Shown: positions 20,775 to 34,172 of the stretch, piece after piece | Layout: every line of letters starts with the position of its first letter | Position numbering within the stretch: position 1 is the stretch's first letter | Source: Cryptomeria japonica | Lineage: Eukaryota > Streptophyta > Pinopsida > Cupressales > Cupressaceae | NCBI RefSeq assembly: GCF_030272615.1 | Contig: NC_081415.1 | Coordinates: 372,225,009 to 372,289,008 of the forward strand | Direction: 5' to 3' | DNA: 64,000 nt | Notes under the pieces: model-generated | Told to the model about the DNA's origin: nothing | What the model saw: the letters and a program-made list of their open reading frames with translations, nothing else | Database searches by the model: none | Position numbers and translations under genes: made by a program

Positions 20775-23700
20775 ATGGAACAACAACCCTCTCAGTTTGG
20801 TCTAGGATTCTCAGAACCTCGAACGAATCCCGATTTAGGGGTTAGCCCTATCATGTCAAGAAATGTTCCTATTACTTATGATCCATTAGATTCAATCATC
20901 TTTGAAGAAGAAATGGTCAATCAACCTGATGAAACTGATGTCCAAATTAATCCTGTTGACCATTTCCTTTCAAATCCTGACAATTCTCAAATGCTAGACG
21001 ACATCATAGAAATGTGTAAGAATCTCATCTTTGAAAGAATGGTGGCACAATGCATGACAATAGCATCACCTGATGCACTTGTGGCCACAAGTCCATAAGA
21101 ACCCCCTCAACAACAAGTTCCCTTACAAAAAATCTCATCATTATTTCCAATCCAGCAACATAACCAAATGCCAGCGGCACCACCACAACAAAGTGCCAAA
21201 CTTACGTCAATCGGATTACCACCTATGGAAACTCTTGGACATCATTATTAGCCTTTTTATTCTAATACATTAGGACCTACACCACCTCTATCTTCAGGAG
21301 GGGGTATCTATAATGCACCTGTCAATGTGTCATCTACACAGCTTCACACATCTCTTCCATTGATAGGTCAAACACCCATGACGTCTGGTATCATGCAAGT
21401 TATGCCTTTCACCAATCCTATCACTCGACTTGTGAATGTGTCAATAATGCAAGCACTAATTTGGACTATAGGAATGCCTGGATATACATCGACATTCACC
21501 ATGCAGGCTCTGACTGGGGGAATGAGACATAATGCCATTATCGTTTGCACCCCCACTTGTCCAATCAACACCACAAGCTGTCACCATCCCACAATACCAA
21601 CCTCAAGTCACGTCACAATCGACATCTTCGCGACTATGATTCAATTACCTACAAGGGCCTCCTTCATCTTATGTGGTGACAAACATTCATCAGTTACAAG
21701 GTGGTGTTAATCAGAATCCTCCATCGCAAAATGCTATACCTAACTATACTAGGGGCAATTATACCCAAGATAGAACTGCTCAGATCTAGCAAATTCCTTA
21801 TATGCAACAACCCATGACTCCTTAATAGAATGTTGCAGCCTATTCGCAACCACCCCAATATCAACAACTGTCATTTGTGTAACAACAGATTCCTATCTAC
21901 CAAAATCCACCACAATAATCAAACTATCAAAATTCACATCAAGTGACACAACAAGGACCCTATTATCAATCTGCTACACCGTCTCCTGATAATTTTCCTA
22001 TCAATACTGAATGGGAAGAAATGAAAGCCAGTCTTAAGGCATTAAAAGAAAAAAACTCTGAACAGGTCATCAAATTTGAAGAACTCTGTCCTCACCCATT
22101 CGACAAATCCATAACGGCTATGCCCTTTCCCAAGCACTTTGAAATGTTGAGATTTGACAAATATGAAGGGAAAGGAGATCCACATCATCATGTCAAGGAA
22201 TTCTTCATGGTCTATCAGGAAGTGTCATGATGTGACAACTACCTTCTTCAGTTGTTCCCAAAAAGACTCAATGGTCCTTCTCTAGAATGGTTTTCCAAAT
22301 TGTCATTTAGTGTGATCACTACATTCGCAGACTTATCTAAGCATTTAATAGCTCAATACCACTACAATATAGAAAATTATATTTCTATGCTCGACCTATG
22401 TCAAGTTAAATAGAAAGGTGGTGAAAGTCTTCTCGACTACACTCAAAGATGGAGAGCCCTCGTTGGCCACCTGTTGTGTGTGATGCCAAACACTCAATTG
22501 GTTCTGATTTTCATTAGAAATATCTACCCAAAGCTTTCATATCACATTTGATTTAATTGCACAAGCACTTTCAAATACAACATGTCTAAGGGACCATCAG
22601 TAGAACAAGCTTTAATCGACCATGGGATCATCAAACTCTACAAAGAGTATTTCGATAAGCCTAGTCAAGACAAACAAATATTTTGGAACAAGAACAAGAA
22701 CACTATCTGTAATGGGGTCACTAAATCCAAAATAGTGCAAATGATCATGGATACAAAGCCACCACCCCACAACAATCCTATGTTAATTCGTCTCCACCCA
22801 TTCATGTTAATCAACACCCCCAAGCCCCAACACAAAGTGTACAGGATAATCAAACCAATACAATCACTGTATCTCAAGCTCCTCCCCGTTAGATGGGCTA
22901 AAATGGCCCACGACGTCAATTTACACCTATGGTGGAACTGTTAGATGTGATCTTCAAATGCATGGAGCACCATATAGCATGGTTGTCTATCCGCAAACGC
23001 AACCTTTCGATGATTCCAAACCTAAGCCCGACTAGTATAAAAATAACAAATACTATGCCTATCATCACATTCAGGGCCATGACACAAACAAGTACCTGAA
23101 GCTTAGACACCTAGTTAAAGACCTCATTGACCAGGGCAAAATTGCTATTGACCCTACCATAGGAAAATCCCCAAATGCCAATCTTGGCATGTATAAGAAT
23201 GCTCTTCCCAAAAATCAGGGCGAAGTGAGTACATCCAATGCTAGTCAGAATCCTAGGACCAATAATATCCACTACAACAATGTACCTTTTGATTATGGTC
23301 CCACAATAGGTTACATCTCTTAGATAGATGATCATGTCAACATGATTCATGTCAAAGGATTTGATACCCAATGTGCAGTAACCACTAGGAGAGACCGTAT
23401 GTCAATTCTCAGAGCTCCCATATCTAATGCTACCCCAACTACATCTGTATCCACACAATACAATATCCTCGAGCATTTAGGGAAAAGTCCTGCACAGATT
23501 TTCATCCTGGATTTGCTAAAATCCTCACCTACTCATCAGGAGATCCTCATAAAAACATTGCAGAAGGCTCGTGTGCCTAGCAATATTGATCCTATGCAAT
23601 TCCAAGCCATGGTTACACATTTGTCTTCCACATACCACCTTAGTTTCACACAATCTGATGCTATGGTCCCAAATCTTGATCATATATGCCCCTTAAATAT

Positions 23701-26700
23701 CAAAGCCATCATCAAGCGTTATAAGGTTAAGTGGGTATTGTTTGATAATGGTTCTGCCCTAAACCTCTGGACATTGAAATTTGTTACTCAAGTGGGGTAC
23801 ACTGTAACGGATATGAATAATCAATCCATCAACATCAAGGCTTATGATAATGCTGAGAGAAGTTCAGTTGGGATGATCAATCTCCTAATCTAGGTGGGCC
23901 TGGTAATAAAAAAGAACCTTATGACATGTCATTGATCTTTATTTTCCATTCAATATCCTCCTTAGTCGCCCATGGATCCATGCTATGCAGACTATCCCTT
24001 CCACATATCACCAATGCCTTAAATTTCCATTTCAAGGATGTGAAATCACCATCTATGGCAACAATCAACCTTTCGAGTATTGTCACGCTCTTGAGGCCTC
24101 TTCACCATATCATTGACCTGGAGTCAACATTGGTGTTGCTAAAACCCCATCACCTTCCTCATATGTTGACCCTGATTCCATCCTTGTTTCTGCAAAAGAA
24201 AATACTTCAATTTCATCCTCTTTCTCCCAACTCAAGATCAACGATGTTGGTTGTGGCGAGTATTCTCTCCAAGGCATTTTCACAGTGCATGCCCTACCTA
24301 TAGATCTGCATACTCATGAAAAGCCTACCAAGGAAAAGAAGAAGAAAGAACCTATAGTTTTCCAATGTGGTTCTAGTACATTCTAGTCTCAGGGTGAACT
24401 AAATCATGAGGTCATAGAAGGAGATATTAACCAATGGCTCTTCAAGGATGTCTCCATAGATAATGATGTTCGCCTCAATTAGTTCAAAGAGAAATACCCA
24501 ACCGCTCATAAATGGGCTACTCAAAAATGAAATTATCAAGGTGGTGGGTTAGGCCAGGAAGAACAAGGAATCGGAAGACCTATTGATACGACTCCCAATG
24601 TAAATCAACAAGGGCTTGGTTTTTGACATCCCTCACATGAAGCCTCGAGTTTGGCAGACACTTTTGGAAACAACAAAAACGTATCACTTAATATCGAAGA
24701 CATGCCTAAGGAGGTTGTCAAACAAGTGTATGACGATATAGATAGCTCCTCAAACTTTCATACATCATACCTTTTTGACACATGTGTCCTTCTAATTGAC
24801 CTTCCCCTTTGCCACCCTGAACTCATTAATTGGGGCCAAACTATTGCACACCTAGACACGTTCCAAAATGATACAATGCTCCTACAATTTCTAGGGGCAA
24901 TTGAGTGTGCACTATACTATCATCCTGAGCAGAACACAGTGTACAAGCTAGACCCTCAAGATTGTTTTGGGGAAGAAGGAATCCTTAATCACAAAAATAA
25001 AAAAGAATCAAAATCTAAAGAGTCTTGTGGTGAAAACATTTCTAAGACACCTATAGACCATAAAATAGTAAAAATAAAGGGTGTATCTTCTAGTGAAAAC
25101 CTCTCTGAGGCGACAGAAGAAGAGGATTCTCTTCTTCCCCTCATTGGTGATCATGTTCCTGAAAGATCACCAATCCTCATAGATTAGACCACATAAATAA
25201 ATTTTGGCACAGTAGAAAACCCATGCATCACTGATGTTGCTACCTCTCTATCTAAAAATGAGTTTCAAGTGTTCTCTGACATCCTTCATAAGTGGCCTAT
25301 CTATTTTAGATGGTCTTATGCAGACATGCCTAGTCTTGACCTTGAGCTAGTAGTTCATCATCTAGTAATTGATCCAAATGCTAAACCAATTAAACAGAAA
25401 ATGCATAAGATGCATCCTAGAATAGCCCTATTGGTCAAAGGAGAATTGGAAAACCTCTTGGAGGTTAAGTTCATCCAACCAATTTATTACTCAGAGTGGA
25501 TCTCCAACATGGTACATGTTTCCAAGTTGGATGGTTCTATCAGAGTGTGTATGGATTTTAGGGATCTGAATAAAGCATGTCCTAAAGATGATTTTCCACT
25601 TCCCAACATCGGCATCCTTGTTGATTTAACAACAGGACATGAAATTTTATCTCTCATGGATGGAAATTCTCATGATATAACCAAATAAAGGTAGCAGAAG
25701 AAGATCAACATAAAACTACTTTTAGCACCCATTGGGGAACTTTCTGTTATCAGGTCATGCCTTTTGGTCTTAAGAATGTTGGCGCCACTTACCAACGCAC
25801 CATGACAGTAATATTTCATGATCTCATGCATAAGATTTTAAAATACTATGTGGATGACATACTTGGTAAGTCAAAGACAAGAACAGATCATCCACCTATC
25901 CTAGAGCATATATTTGAGTGTTTAGCTAAGTACAAATTATGCCTCAATCCTAAAAAAGTGTCTTTGGAGTTACCTTAGGTAAACTCCTAGGGTTCGTAGT
26001 ATCTAGATGTGAAATCGAGGTAGATCCTAAAAATGTCAAAGCAATTATAGTGATGCCTCCTCCCAAAAAATTAAGAAATCTACGCTGTTTACAAGGAAAG
26101 CTTCATCTCCCAACTTGCAGGCAAGTATCAACCATTTACACATCTTCTCATAAAAGATGCAGAGTTTAAATGGGATGCACAATTCTAGCAATCATTTGAA
26201 AAGATAAGGGAATATCTAGTTAATCCTCCAGTCCTAATGCCACCCATTCCAGGTCGTCCTCTACTTTTGTATATCTCAGTCACTGCAACGGGTGTAGGGG
26301 CACTTCTTGCTCAACATGATGATCAAGGTAAAGAGAGATAAATTTACTATATCAGCAGAACCTTGGTCAGATATGAGCTCAATTACTCTTCCATGGAAAA
26401 AGCATGCTTAGTTCTTGTCTTTTGTTCACAAAAACTTCGACACTACATGTTAAGCCATACAATTAAGCTCATCTGCACGATTGATCCATTAAAGTACTTG
26501 CTATGAAAAATAAATTTAACAAACTACATCGACAAGTGGGTCATGTTGCTCAATGAATTTGATATACAATATGTAGACATAAGATATCAAAGGTCAGGTC
26601 ATTGTTGAACAGTTAGCAGAAACACCATTGGTCAATACATATCCACTAGTGACAAAATTTCCAAATGAGTATGTCTGCTCAGTCACAACACAACCCTCCT

Positions 26701-28451
26701 GGAAACTTTATTTTGATGGTTCCTATACACAAAATAGAGCAAGGGAAAGATTCCTATTTGTCACTCCTCAAGGTGACCTTATCCCTAAATCATTTAGGCT
26801 ATTTTTCCCATGTACCAACAATATCGTTGAATATGAAGGCCTGATCACTAGGCTCAAGACAACTATTCAGTGGAATATCTTAGATCTCTTGGTCTATGGC
26901 AACTCCCAGCTAGTTATCCAGAAAGTAAAGGATGAGTATCAAACTAAAGATGACAAGCTCATGCCATACAAAATAATGGTTGATGACCTTAAGAAAAAAT
27001 TTTAGAATATCATATTTGACCATATTCCTTGAGTTCAGAACAAAGCCTCTGATGCAATGGCTACTATTGGGTCCCTTCTGCACATTGAATCGGATAGTCC
27101 AAGGTATGAGTTCTTAGTTGAGCAACTTTTACAGCCAGCATTTGAGACATTGTGCACAGAAATGGTGTGCAACATTATTGGACCCCAATCACCCTAGTGC
27201 CATGACATATAGGCCTACCTCAAAGATGGTACCCTTCCACCCAACATATCTCGTAATGACCATTGTAACCTCATATGTCGTTGTGCCCGATTTACCCTCA
27301 TAGGAGATAATCTATATTGTCATGGGTACCATGACATCCTTGCTATATGTTTAGATTCAAGTGAAGCTAATCTTGCGATGAAAGAAGTGCACACCAAAAC
27401 TTGTGGTGCTCATACGAGTGGATATGTTCTTTCCAAATAACTCTTAAGAGTGGGTTACTATTTTCCCATCACAGAACATGATTGTTGTGAATCTATGAAG
27501 AAAAGTGTGACATGTCAACAACATGGACACTTGATTCATGTTCCAGCACAAGATTTGCAGCCCATAACAACACCATGGCCTTTCTCTACATGGGGCCTTG
27601 ACCTAGTTGGAAAGATCCATCCCCCTTCCCCATATGGACACAAGTTTATCATTAAATTGCTACTAAATATTTCACCAAGTGGGTAGAAGCCATTCCCCTC
27701 ACCCTCACTACTGGTGTCCAGGTGTCCAAGTTTATCTTATACCACATTATTTGTCACTATAGGATTCCCTCCACCATCATTATAGACAATGGAGCCCCTT
27801 TCAAAAACCAACATATGCATGATTTGTGCTCCAAATTTCATATCCAACATCCTTTATCTACATTGTACTACCCCCAAGGGAACGGGCAAGCCGAGACAAC
27901 TAATAAAACATTGCTCTGTATCCTTAAGAAATTTGTCAATGAAACTGGTCTTGACTGGCACCTCCATCTCATCCTTCCCTTTGGGCTTATCATACCAGTA
28001 TTTGGAATCCCACTAGAGCTACCCCTATTCCCTTGTATATGGTGTAGAAGCGGTCTTACCAATTGAGGTTGAATTGCCATCACTACACATATCATTGAAA
28101 GAGTTTGTTTCTGATGAAGACTATAGAGTCGCAAGATTGACTCAGCTTGATCTCCTTGACAAACAGTGTCAAAAAGCCTATGATCATCTGCATATATATT
28201 AAATCTACCTTAAGAGGCAATATCAAAAGAGGGTCCACCCTCATGAATTTGAAGTAGGAGATCTATTCCTCAGAGAAAATCCCAGAAATTAGCAAGACCG
28301 AGAAAAGAAAGGAAAGTTTGAAGCTAATTGGCTCAGTCCATTTGTGGTCACAACAAAATATGGTTCAAGGGCATATCAGTTATCCACTCCATAAGGAGAA
28401 CCTCTCAATGATCCCCTTAATATCCTGCACCTGAAAAGACTCTATGCCTAG
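20775..28451 (+). pseudogene. Tat-like gypsy gag-pol remnant
   Basis: Gag starts MEQQPSQFGLGFSEPRTNP. The capsid block PHPFDKSITAMPFPKHFEML and FDKYEGKGDPHHHVKEFF is at 22090-22215. Protease is at 23700-23890 (VKWVLFDNGSALNLWTLKF, with DNG where the intact element has DGG). A G-patch remnant (NYQGGGLGQEEQGIG, QQGLGFD) is at about 24530-24630. RT is at 25269-25978, with VCMDFRDLNKACPKDDFPLP, MPFGLKNVGATYQRTM and YVDDI. The second RNase H is at about 26690-27000 (WKLYFDGSYTQN). Integrase begins near 27390; its core has a frameshift, and the tail FEVGDLFLRENPRN leads to HLKRLYA and the stop at 28449-28451. Numerous stops and frameshifts make it non-functional. Confidence 0.92.
25093..25114 (+). 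other. GTGAAAAC hairpin module within the pol linker
   Basis: GTGAAAACCTCTCTGAGGCG: stem CCTC/GAGG with loop TCT, the same design as modules at 28581, 40852-41005, 44464 and 44527 (minus strand in the intact element). Confidence 0.6.
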
Positions 28452-29938
28452 TCCGTGGAAATGTACCTCTTATTATAAAATCAAAAAATACAAAATAAAA
28501 TAAAATAAAATAAAAAAATGTAAAAAATTACAAAAAGCAGAAAGGAGAAAAAATAGTAAAGAAAAATAAATTTGTCCTTTGGTGAAAACCACTTCTTGTG
28601 GCACCTTAGGAATGTACATCTAGTGAAAACCTAGCAACATGCATCATATGTAAAAGGAAGTTCCATTATCCTTCGATTCCTCCATCCACCTTTCCACATC
28701 GCGGTATCTGTTGTTACTCGCCCCCATCTGTATTTTCATCTCATCCATCTCTTTTTAGCGTGATATCCCATGGAACCTACATTCTCTCACCTCCATCTTA
28801 TTTTCTTGTACATAGTCCTTGTAAATACCCTCCCACGTTGGGTCTTCTATGCATAGTTTTGTCTCGTCCTGTATATCTTGTTGCCTCCCCCTTGGTTGCT
28901 TTGTCTTTTGTAAATAGGTGTCCATCGGTCCTATCCTTTGAGATCATATCCTATCACCTTTCTCTTCAACAATCATCCTTGTGCATCTTGGTTATCATGA
29001 TCCTATCAGATCCCTTTTGTCAATCATCATCAAATCTTTTTATTCTGGTGTTGTTTCGAGATATATCGTTCTCACATCAACAACACCCATCATTAATCTA
29101 CGTAGGATGTATCCTTCCTCAAGTTAGACATCATCCAATCCTACTACAATCAATCATCTTTTGACAAAAGATATCTAAGATACTTATGTTGGCTTTGATT
29201 CTTTTTGGTCTTTGCTTATCTTTTTAAGCTCCTCGGGTCCTATTTCCTCTTGGTCACCACAATCTTTTATATCATGGTGCACTAGAAATAATAAGGCTCG
29301 GGATGTGATCTTATTGCTTTTTGGTTTTGCTTGGCGTGTTTTCTTGATGTGTCCCTTGTTGTACCCTTATGAGGTCTATGTTATCTCATGTTACACCTAG
29401 TCATGTCTTCTGCTTGTGGTTAGTCTAGCATTGTTTCCTACAGGGTCTCTATAACTTTGTGTGATGCTAGATTAGCTTGCGTGTTTATTTATTGTGTCAG
29501 TCCATGCATTGGATGTGAAATTCCACCCTGGTTCCTCATACCTTGGTGACTCACATACACTGCTAAATCAAAATAAGTGCTCACTATATGACATCTCGTT
29601 TGCAGGTGCTTGTGCTCTATGATGTTTTTGTCTCCATCTATATTGCATTTGCATTTGCTCCCCTTTCCCTCTGATTCATTTCCTCCTAGGCTTCGCCTTG
29701 CATTACCTTTTACCTTGTACGTTGGGGCATTGTTTCTTTCAAGACATCACCCAACCCTCTCTTTTCCCATGCACCCTCTTGAGGGGGCATCCCTAGCCGC
29801 TCCTTCATCTGCTTGGAGCTCCCTAGCCACTCCTTCATCCACTTGGGGCATTTTTATCGCTCCTTTTTCTCCAAACCATTGGTGTCTTATTGTCTTCGCA
29901 CCGACACTATTCTAGCACCACCGCGAAGAGGGACAAAA
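28452..29938 (+). other. Post-pol region and polypurine tract of the 17095-30951 element
   Basis: Starts with an A-rich stretch (28480-28570). A GGTGAAAAC hairpin module follows at 28581-28605 (stem CCAC/GTGG, loop TTCTT), with a partial copy at 28622. No PMD-like sequence was seen on either strand, unlike the intact relative. It ends in the polypurine tract GAAGAGGGACAAAA (29925-29938), directly before the 3' LTR. Confidence 0.7.
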
Positions 29939-30951
29939 TGTAGACACCTAAATTTGACTAATCAATTTAATCAAATTTATTTTCCTTAGCTAATTGAATT
30001 AATTAATCTAATTAATTAATCCTCCTTTCTAATCCTTAGAATTAATTAATCTAATTAATTAATCCCCCTTCCCAATCCTTTGAATTAATTAATCTAATTA
30101 ATTAATTCCCCTTTCCAAATCCCTTGAATTAATTAATCTCATTAATTAATTCTCCCTTTCCATTTCCATAAATTAATTAATTCAATTAATTAATTCCCTC
30201 CTCTTACCTTATTATTTGAATTATTTAAATTCAAATATCCTATTTAGGACACATGGCTCCTAACTTTTAACCATCTAACCCTCCTCCTAACTAACCCTTC
30301 TAGCCTAACCCTCCTCCTAACACACCCCAAACTACCTTATCCTATCCTATCATATCCTAACCTCCCCTCACATGTGTGTGCACACCCTAATTTCCTTATT
30401 ATTATGAAATTGATCCTATTTGGGGGTGGCCTCCCTCTTGAGGACACATGTCAAGCCCCTCTTTCACATGTGTCCCTCTTGAGGACACTTGTCCTTAGAG
30501 GACAAGTGTTGCCTTATCCCATCCTCTTCCTTTCCTCTCAAATCCTATTTAATCACCCCTCATTTTGGAGCAACTCCTCCACTTTCATTACATTGCATTG
30601 TTATAGTGCAAAATTTCATCCACCATTAGCACATCCATAATGTCATAACGCCCAATTTCATCCCCACTTCATATCATTCAATCTTTATATCTTGAATCCA
30701 ATCACCATAATCACATCATGGAGCACAATCGAGCACTCATCGCGTCAATGAGCACACATCCGAACATGGGATAATCAAATCAAAGATTCCTGAATAGAGT
30801 TTGCATATTATTTGGTTTTTTAATGTCTTTTATACTTTATTCATGTCTTTCTAGCATCCTAATCTCGAGGTGTTTGAGCTAATTGTGTTTGCTTGACTGT
30901 CTTCACAGGTATTTCAATCTCTCATATTCGTGCACAATTTTCCCTCACACA
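29939..30951 (+). repeat. 3' LTR of the 17095-30951 gypsy element
   Basis: 1013 bp, TGTAGACACC...CACACA, followed by ATTAG (TSD). Similar to 17095-18028 with substitutions and length differences. It keeps a block with GAGGACACTTGTCC/GGACAAGTG dyad symmetry around 30481-30510 that the 5' LTR lacks. Confidence 0.92.
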
Positions 30952-30956
30952 ATTAG

Positions 30957-31382
30957 TTTCCTTAAAAAATCTTTACGTCGAAGATTGCCATAAAATAAAG
31001 AAAATAGAAGGTTTAGAACATTTGACGTCACTGGAGAAGTCATGTGCATGGATATGTTGGATGGACCCTGGTATAGATGGTTTGGGGGGCATGAAGAAAC
31101 TACAGATGTTGAAGTTGAGAGCAGACAATCTATCAACTTTTCAACCTCGCATTCAAAGTATAGAGATCAAGGTAATACAGGTTGCTAAAGATACGAAATT
31201 ATTATTCTCATTTTTATTTTGTTTAGCTGAAATCTTTTACAAATGATTTGCAGAAGTGGCCACAGGAATTGACAATATGTGGAAGGATCTTTCCTGGTAT
31301 TGAGTCAATTTTAGATTTGTTCACTTTTGCTGGTCTTCCCATGGTTGATACATTTGTCCATCTGGTGAGTCGTCAGAAATAA
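30957..31382 (+). pseudogene. NLR resistance gene, LRR exon fragment (3' part) with two exons
   Basis: Continues the LRR frame from 17094: VSLKNLYVEDCHKIKKIEGL and GLGGMKKLQMLKLRADNLST, up to the exon end at 31171. Intron 31172-31253 has the donor AAG|GTAATA and acceptor TTTGCAG. The next exon starts KWPQELTICGRIFPGIESIL. At 31364 the frame meets a donor-like CTG|GTGAGT; if unspliced it ends at the TAA at 31380-31382 (HLVSRQK). Because introns are kept, this is a genomic gene copy, not a processed one. No stop lies in the retained coding parts, so gypsy insertion and loss of the 5' half, not point mutation, killed it. Confidence 0.82.
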
Positions 31383-32317
31383 AATGCTAGGAGACAAATT
31401 TGTCCCATGCAACTGTAGTATGTATGTTTTATTGTTCATTCCTTTCAAGAGCGCGCATCTATAATAATTGACAAAGAACAATTTTATCATGTTGTGAAGT
31501 CAAGCAAGGGAGGATGGATAGTGATTAGTGTCCTTATTGAAGATGGAGGGTGCTTTCTTCAATCGTCAATAGAAGGGGTGAGTGGACTTATGGGTGGGAG
31601 CCTTTGAAGTATTGGGTGGGTGGTTAATAGTTAGAGAGAGGGAAAATGTTGTCAAAGGTTTCAAGCAACTCTTCCAAACATTTTGTTTCTAAACTCATTG
31701 CAAGGCCAAATCTATGAGTTGATATTAATTTCTAAATGTAATATTAATGTTGTATTTTTATTTTTCATTAATCAACAAAAATTAAGTAGTGTACATTATG
31801 TGTGTGTGAGAGAGAGAGAGTGATTTGTTAAAAAAGAATGTGAATAGTTATAATATAATTTTTTTTAATAATTTTGATCATACATACATATATTTGATAT
31901 GATGTGTAAATATAATTTAACTGTGAAGTTCTCATATCTATTTCTCTTCAAGTATTAATAGAAGGGACAAACAGATTTATGGGTCATTGCCTTCAAGTAT
32001 TTAGTGGGTAGTTAATAGTTGGAGAGAAAGGAAACATTATTAAAAAATTTAAGGAACTTTTCCAAACTCTTTGTGAGAACAAATCTATGAGTTTATATTA
32101 TTATAATTAGTCTAAAAAATTATGTATTGATGTTGTATTTTTATTTTTTAGTAAACAACATAAACTAGCAAGCATCATATATTGTATCCTTGTGTGGTAT
32201 ATTAAAAATGAGCATAAATGGTATTAGCTATAGTATAATGTTATTTTAATAATTTTGATTATACATATGTGGATCTGATATGGCATGTAAATCTAATTGA
32301 TTCTTAAAGTTTCAATC
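31383..32317. repeat. Imperfect ~380-bp tandem duplication downstream of the NLR
   Basis: 31558-31937 and 31947-32314 are related direct copies. Shared order: 'aatagaagg', 'gggtggttaatagtt', 'aatctatgagtt', 'ttgatgttgtatttttatttt' and 'ttttaataattttgat'. There is no coding sequence. A short (GA)n lies at 31808-31820. Confidence 0.65.
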
Positions 32318-34020
32318 TTTGTTTTTTATTAAGGGAAAAATAGGTTTTGAAGGGGGCCCTGAAACCCTTTACAAAGGAGATTCTAAAAGAATTAGAATCA
32401 GCAAAACTCAAAAGAGAAGTTATTTTAAAGATGGAGCATTAGATAAATAGACAACCAAAAGACAAGAGGCTCCCATAGCCAGAAACAAGAACTAGCAGTC
32501 AGCCAAAAGCCAACCCATCAAGAATTACCTTTAACTTTGCTCTTGTGGGAACAAAGAGTTATATCAAAAGAGGGAAAAGAATGCTTAGCTTTGTTTCCTT
32601 GAACAGTGACCCAACCCTCCTCCACTTGTGCGGCCTTACTATGCCAATCAACAGAACCATCCCCCACCTAAGAGGAAAAAACAGCAGGAGAAACACCCAC
32701 CAACACATTGACAAAATCTCTCCCAACAAACGAGCCAATATCACCCAAAACATTGATGTAGGGAGTGGACGCTTGGGGCCCATCCCCTCAATCAATAGGG
32801 GACTCAGACAAAGTCTCTTTCTGAAGCCCGCAAAGCCCATTGACACCAGCATCCCTAGCATAAATCTCCTACACAACCAGAGAATCGTGTTGGGAATCCT
32901 GCACAATCGAAGAATCACGCTGGGAATCCAGCGCAGACTCCTGAGAAACCAAATGATGCTCAATATTTTTATGAATAGTGTACTGTTGAACTGATGTCCC
33001 TTTCCACCATGATGTCGCCAAATATTTCTTCTTAGAACCACGATGAGAAGTCACATGACCAGTTTTGAAGCATCTCCTGCATGTGAAGGGGATCCCCTCA
33101 TAGTCTAAGGGTTGAACCCAGCAACCCTTAGAATTATTGAGCGAAATCTCAACAAGCAACCCTTTAGAAGTATCTATCTCAACCAAGATATGGGCAAAAG
33201 TGGAATAATAGATCTCATTATGATCATTATAAACCATCAAAAATCCCCAAGTGCATCACCCACCTCCTCAAACAGAGGATCCACCCAAAAGTGAAGTGGG
33301 AGATTAGGGAGCCACACCCAGATTGGAATCTTATTAAACATTTCCAAAGACGGATTAAAATCAGCATGCCACAGTTTAATCATCAATACAAATTTATCAT
33401 CCCAGCTAAAAAAATTATCACATAAAATCGTTCTTCTATCCTATACATTCTCAAACTTAGCTATAAAAAATCCTTTACCCATAGGGTAAATATGTACCTT
33501 ATCAAAAATGAGAGGCCCCCAATGCTAAAAAATCCAAGCATGCAGATTAGGCAAACTGGGCCAAAAACCCTTGAACATACAAATCACTCCATGAGAAGAC
33601 AAGATAAAATCATTCAAATCTATCTCTCTCTCAGAATCCTCAAACAACTTAATCGACATGGATCATAAGACCGAGACAAACCTCTCCCCAGACCGTCTTT
33701 GCACCTTATGACCAGGGGCGGCAATGGAAGGGCCAAAAAAACAAAAAATTGTATTTTCCCCTCCCCTGCAAGCCTTCAATAAATTTTGCGGATCGTACGC
33801 AGCATTACTCCCCTTGATAGCCATAGCAAACACAATTCTATTTTCACCATCTGATGTAGGCACAAAAGGGGTCACCCCATCGCACAAGATTCTAGCGGCA
33901 GTCGGGCCAATAGTAGCCGCACCATCCAGAGAAACCTTATCGGCAACAGAAGTATCGTGAGCGGTAAGCATCGTGAAACTTTTTTGCAAGAAAAGTTTTC
34001 TCTTTTCTCACCTTGACATT
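32318..34020 (-). pseudogene. LINE ORF1 (nucleic-acid-binding protein) remnant
   Basis: On the minus strand, from about 33990 downward, the words HWGPLIFDKVHIYPMGKGFF, FFSWDDKFVLMIKLWHADFN, IPIWVWLPNLPLHFW, AHILVEIDTSKGLLVEISLN and GIPFTCRRCFKTGHVTSHRG follow the plant L1 ORF1 order: DUF4283-like domain, then a CCHC knuckle. The last Cys of the knuckle reads Arg. A tail ending CCCTTAATAAAAAAC (minus, near 32318-32330) looks like a LINE 3' end, so ORF2 was lost between ORF1 and the tail. The 5' end near 34020 and the TSD were not resolved. Confidence 0.72.
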
Positions 34021-34172
34021 ATTATTTAAGTCTAACATAAAAACTAGTATTTTGTGTTTGTTAGCCTATCGATTATCCTTAATATGGATAATTACTCCAT
34101 TATGTCATAATATGTAAGAATACCAGCAATAATATTAAATACAAAATCAAGATGACATTCAAACATGGATGA

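Larger units (their letters stand above)
17095..30951 (+). mobile_element. Decayed Tat-like Ty3/gypsy element inserted in the NLR LRR exon
   Basis: Full-length but decayed element: 5' LTR 17095-18028, PBS 18034-18052, minisatellite leader, gag-pol remnant 20775-28451, post-pol region, polypurine tract 29925-29938, 3' LTR 29939-30951. The TSD ATTAG is at 17090-17094 and 30952-30956. Both LTRs start TGTAGACACC and end CACACA. The family is the same broad group as the intact minus-strand element at 35386-51731: the LTR start, PBS, tract, G-patch and dual RNase H all match. It lacks the antisense PMD gene. LTR differences and many stops make it much older. Confidence 0.93.
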
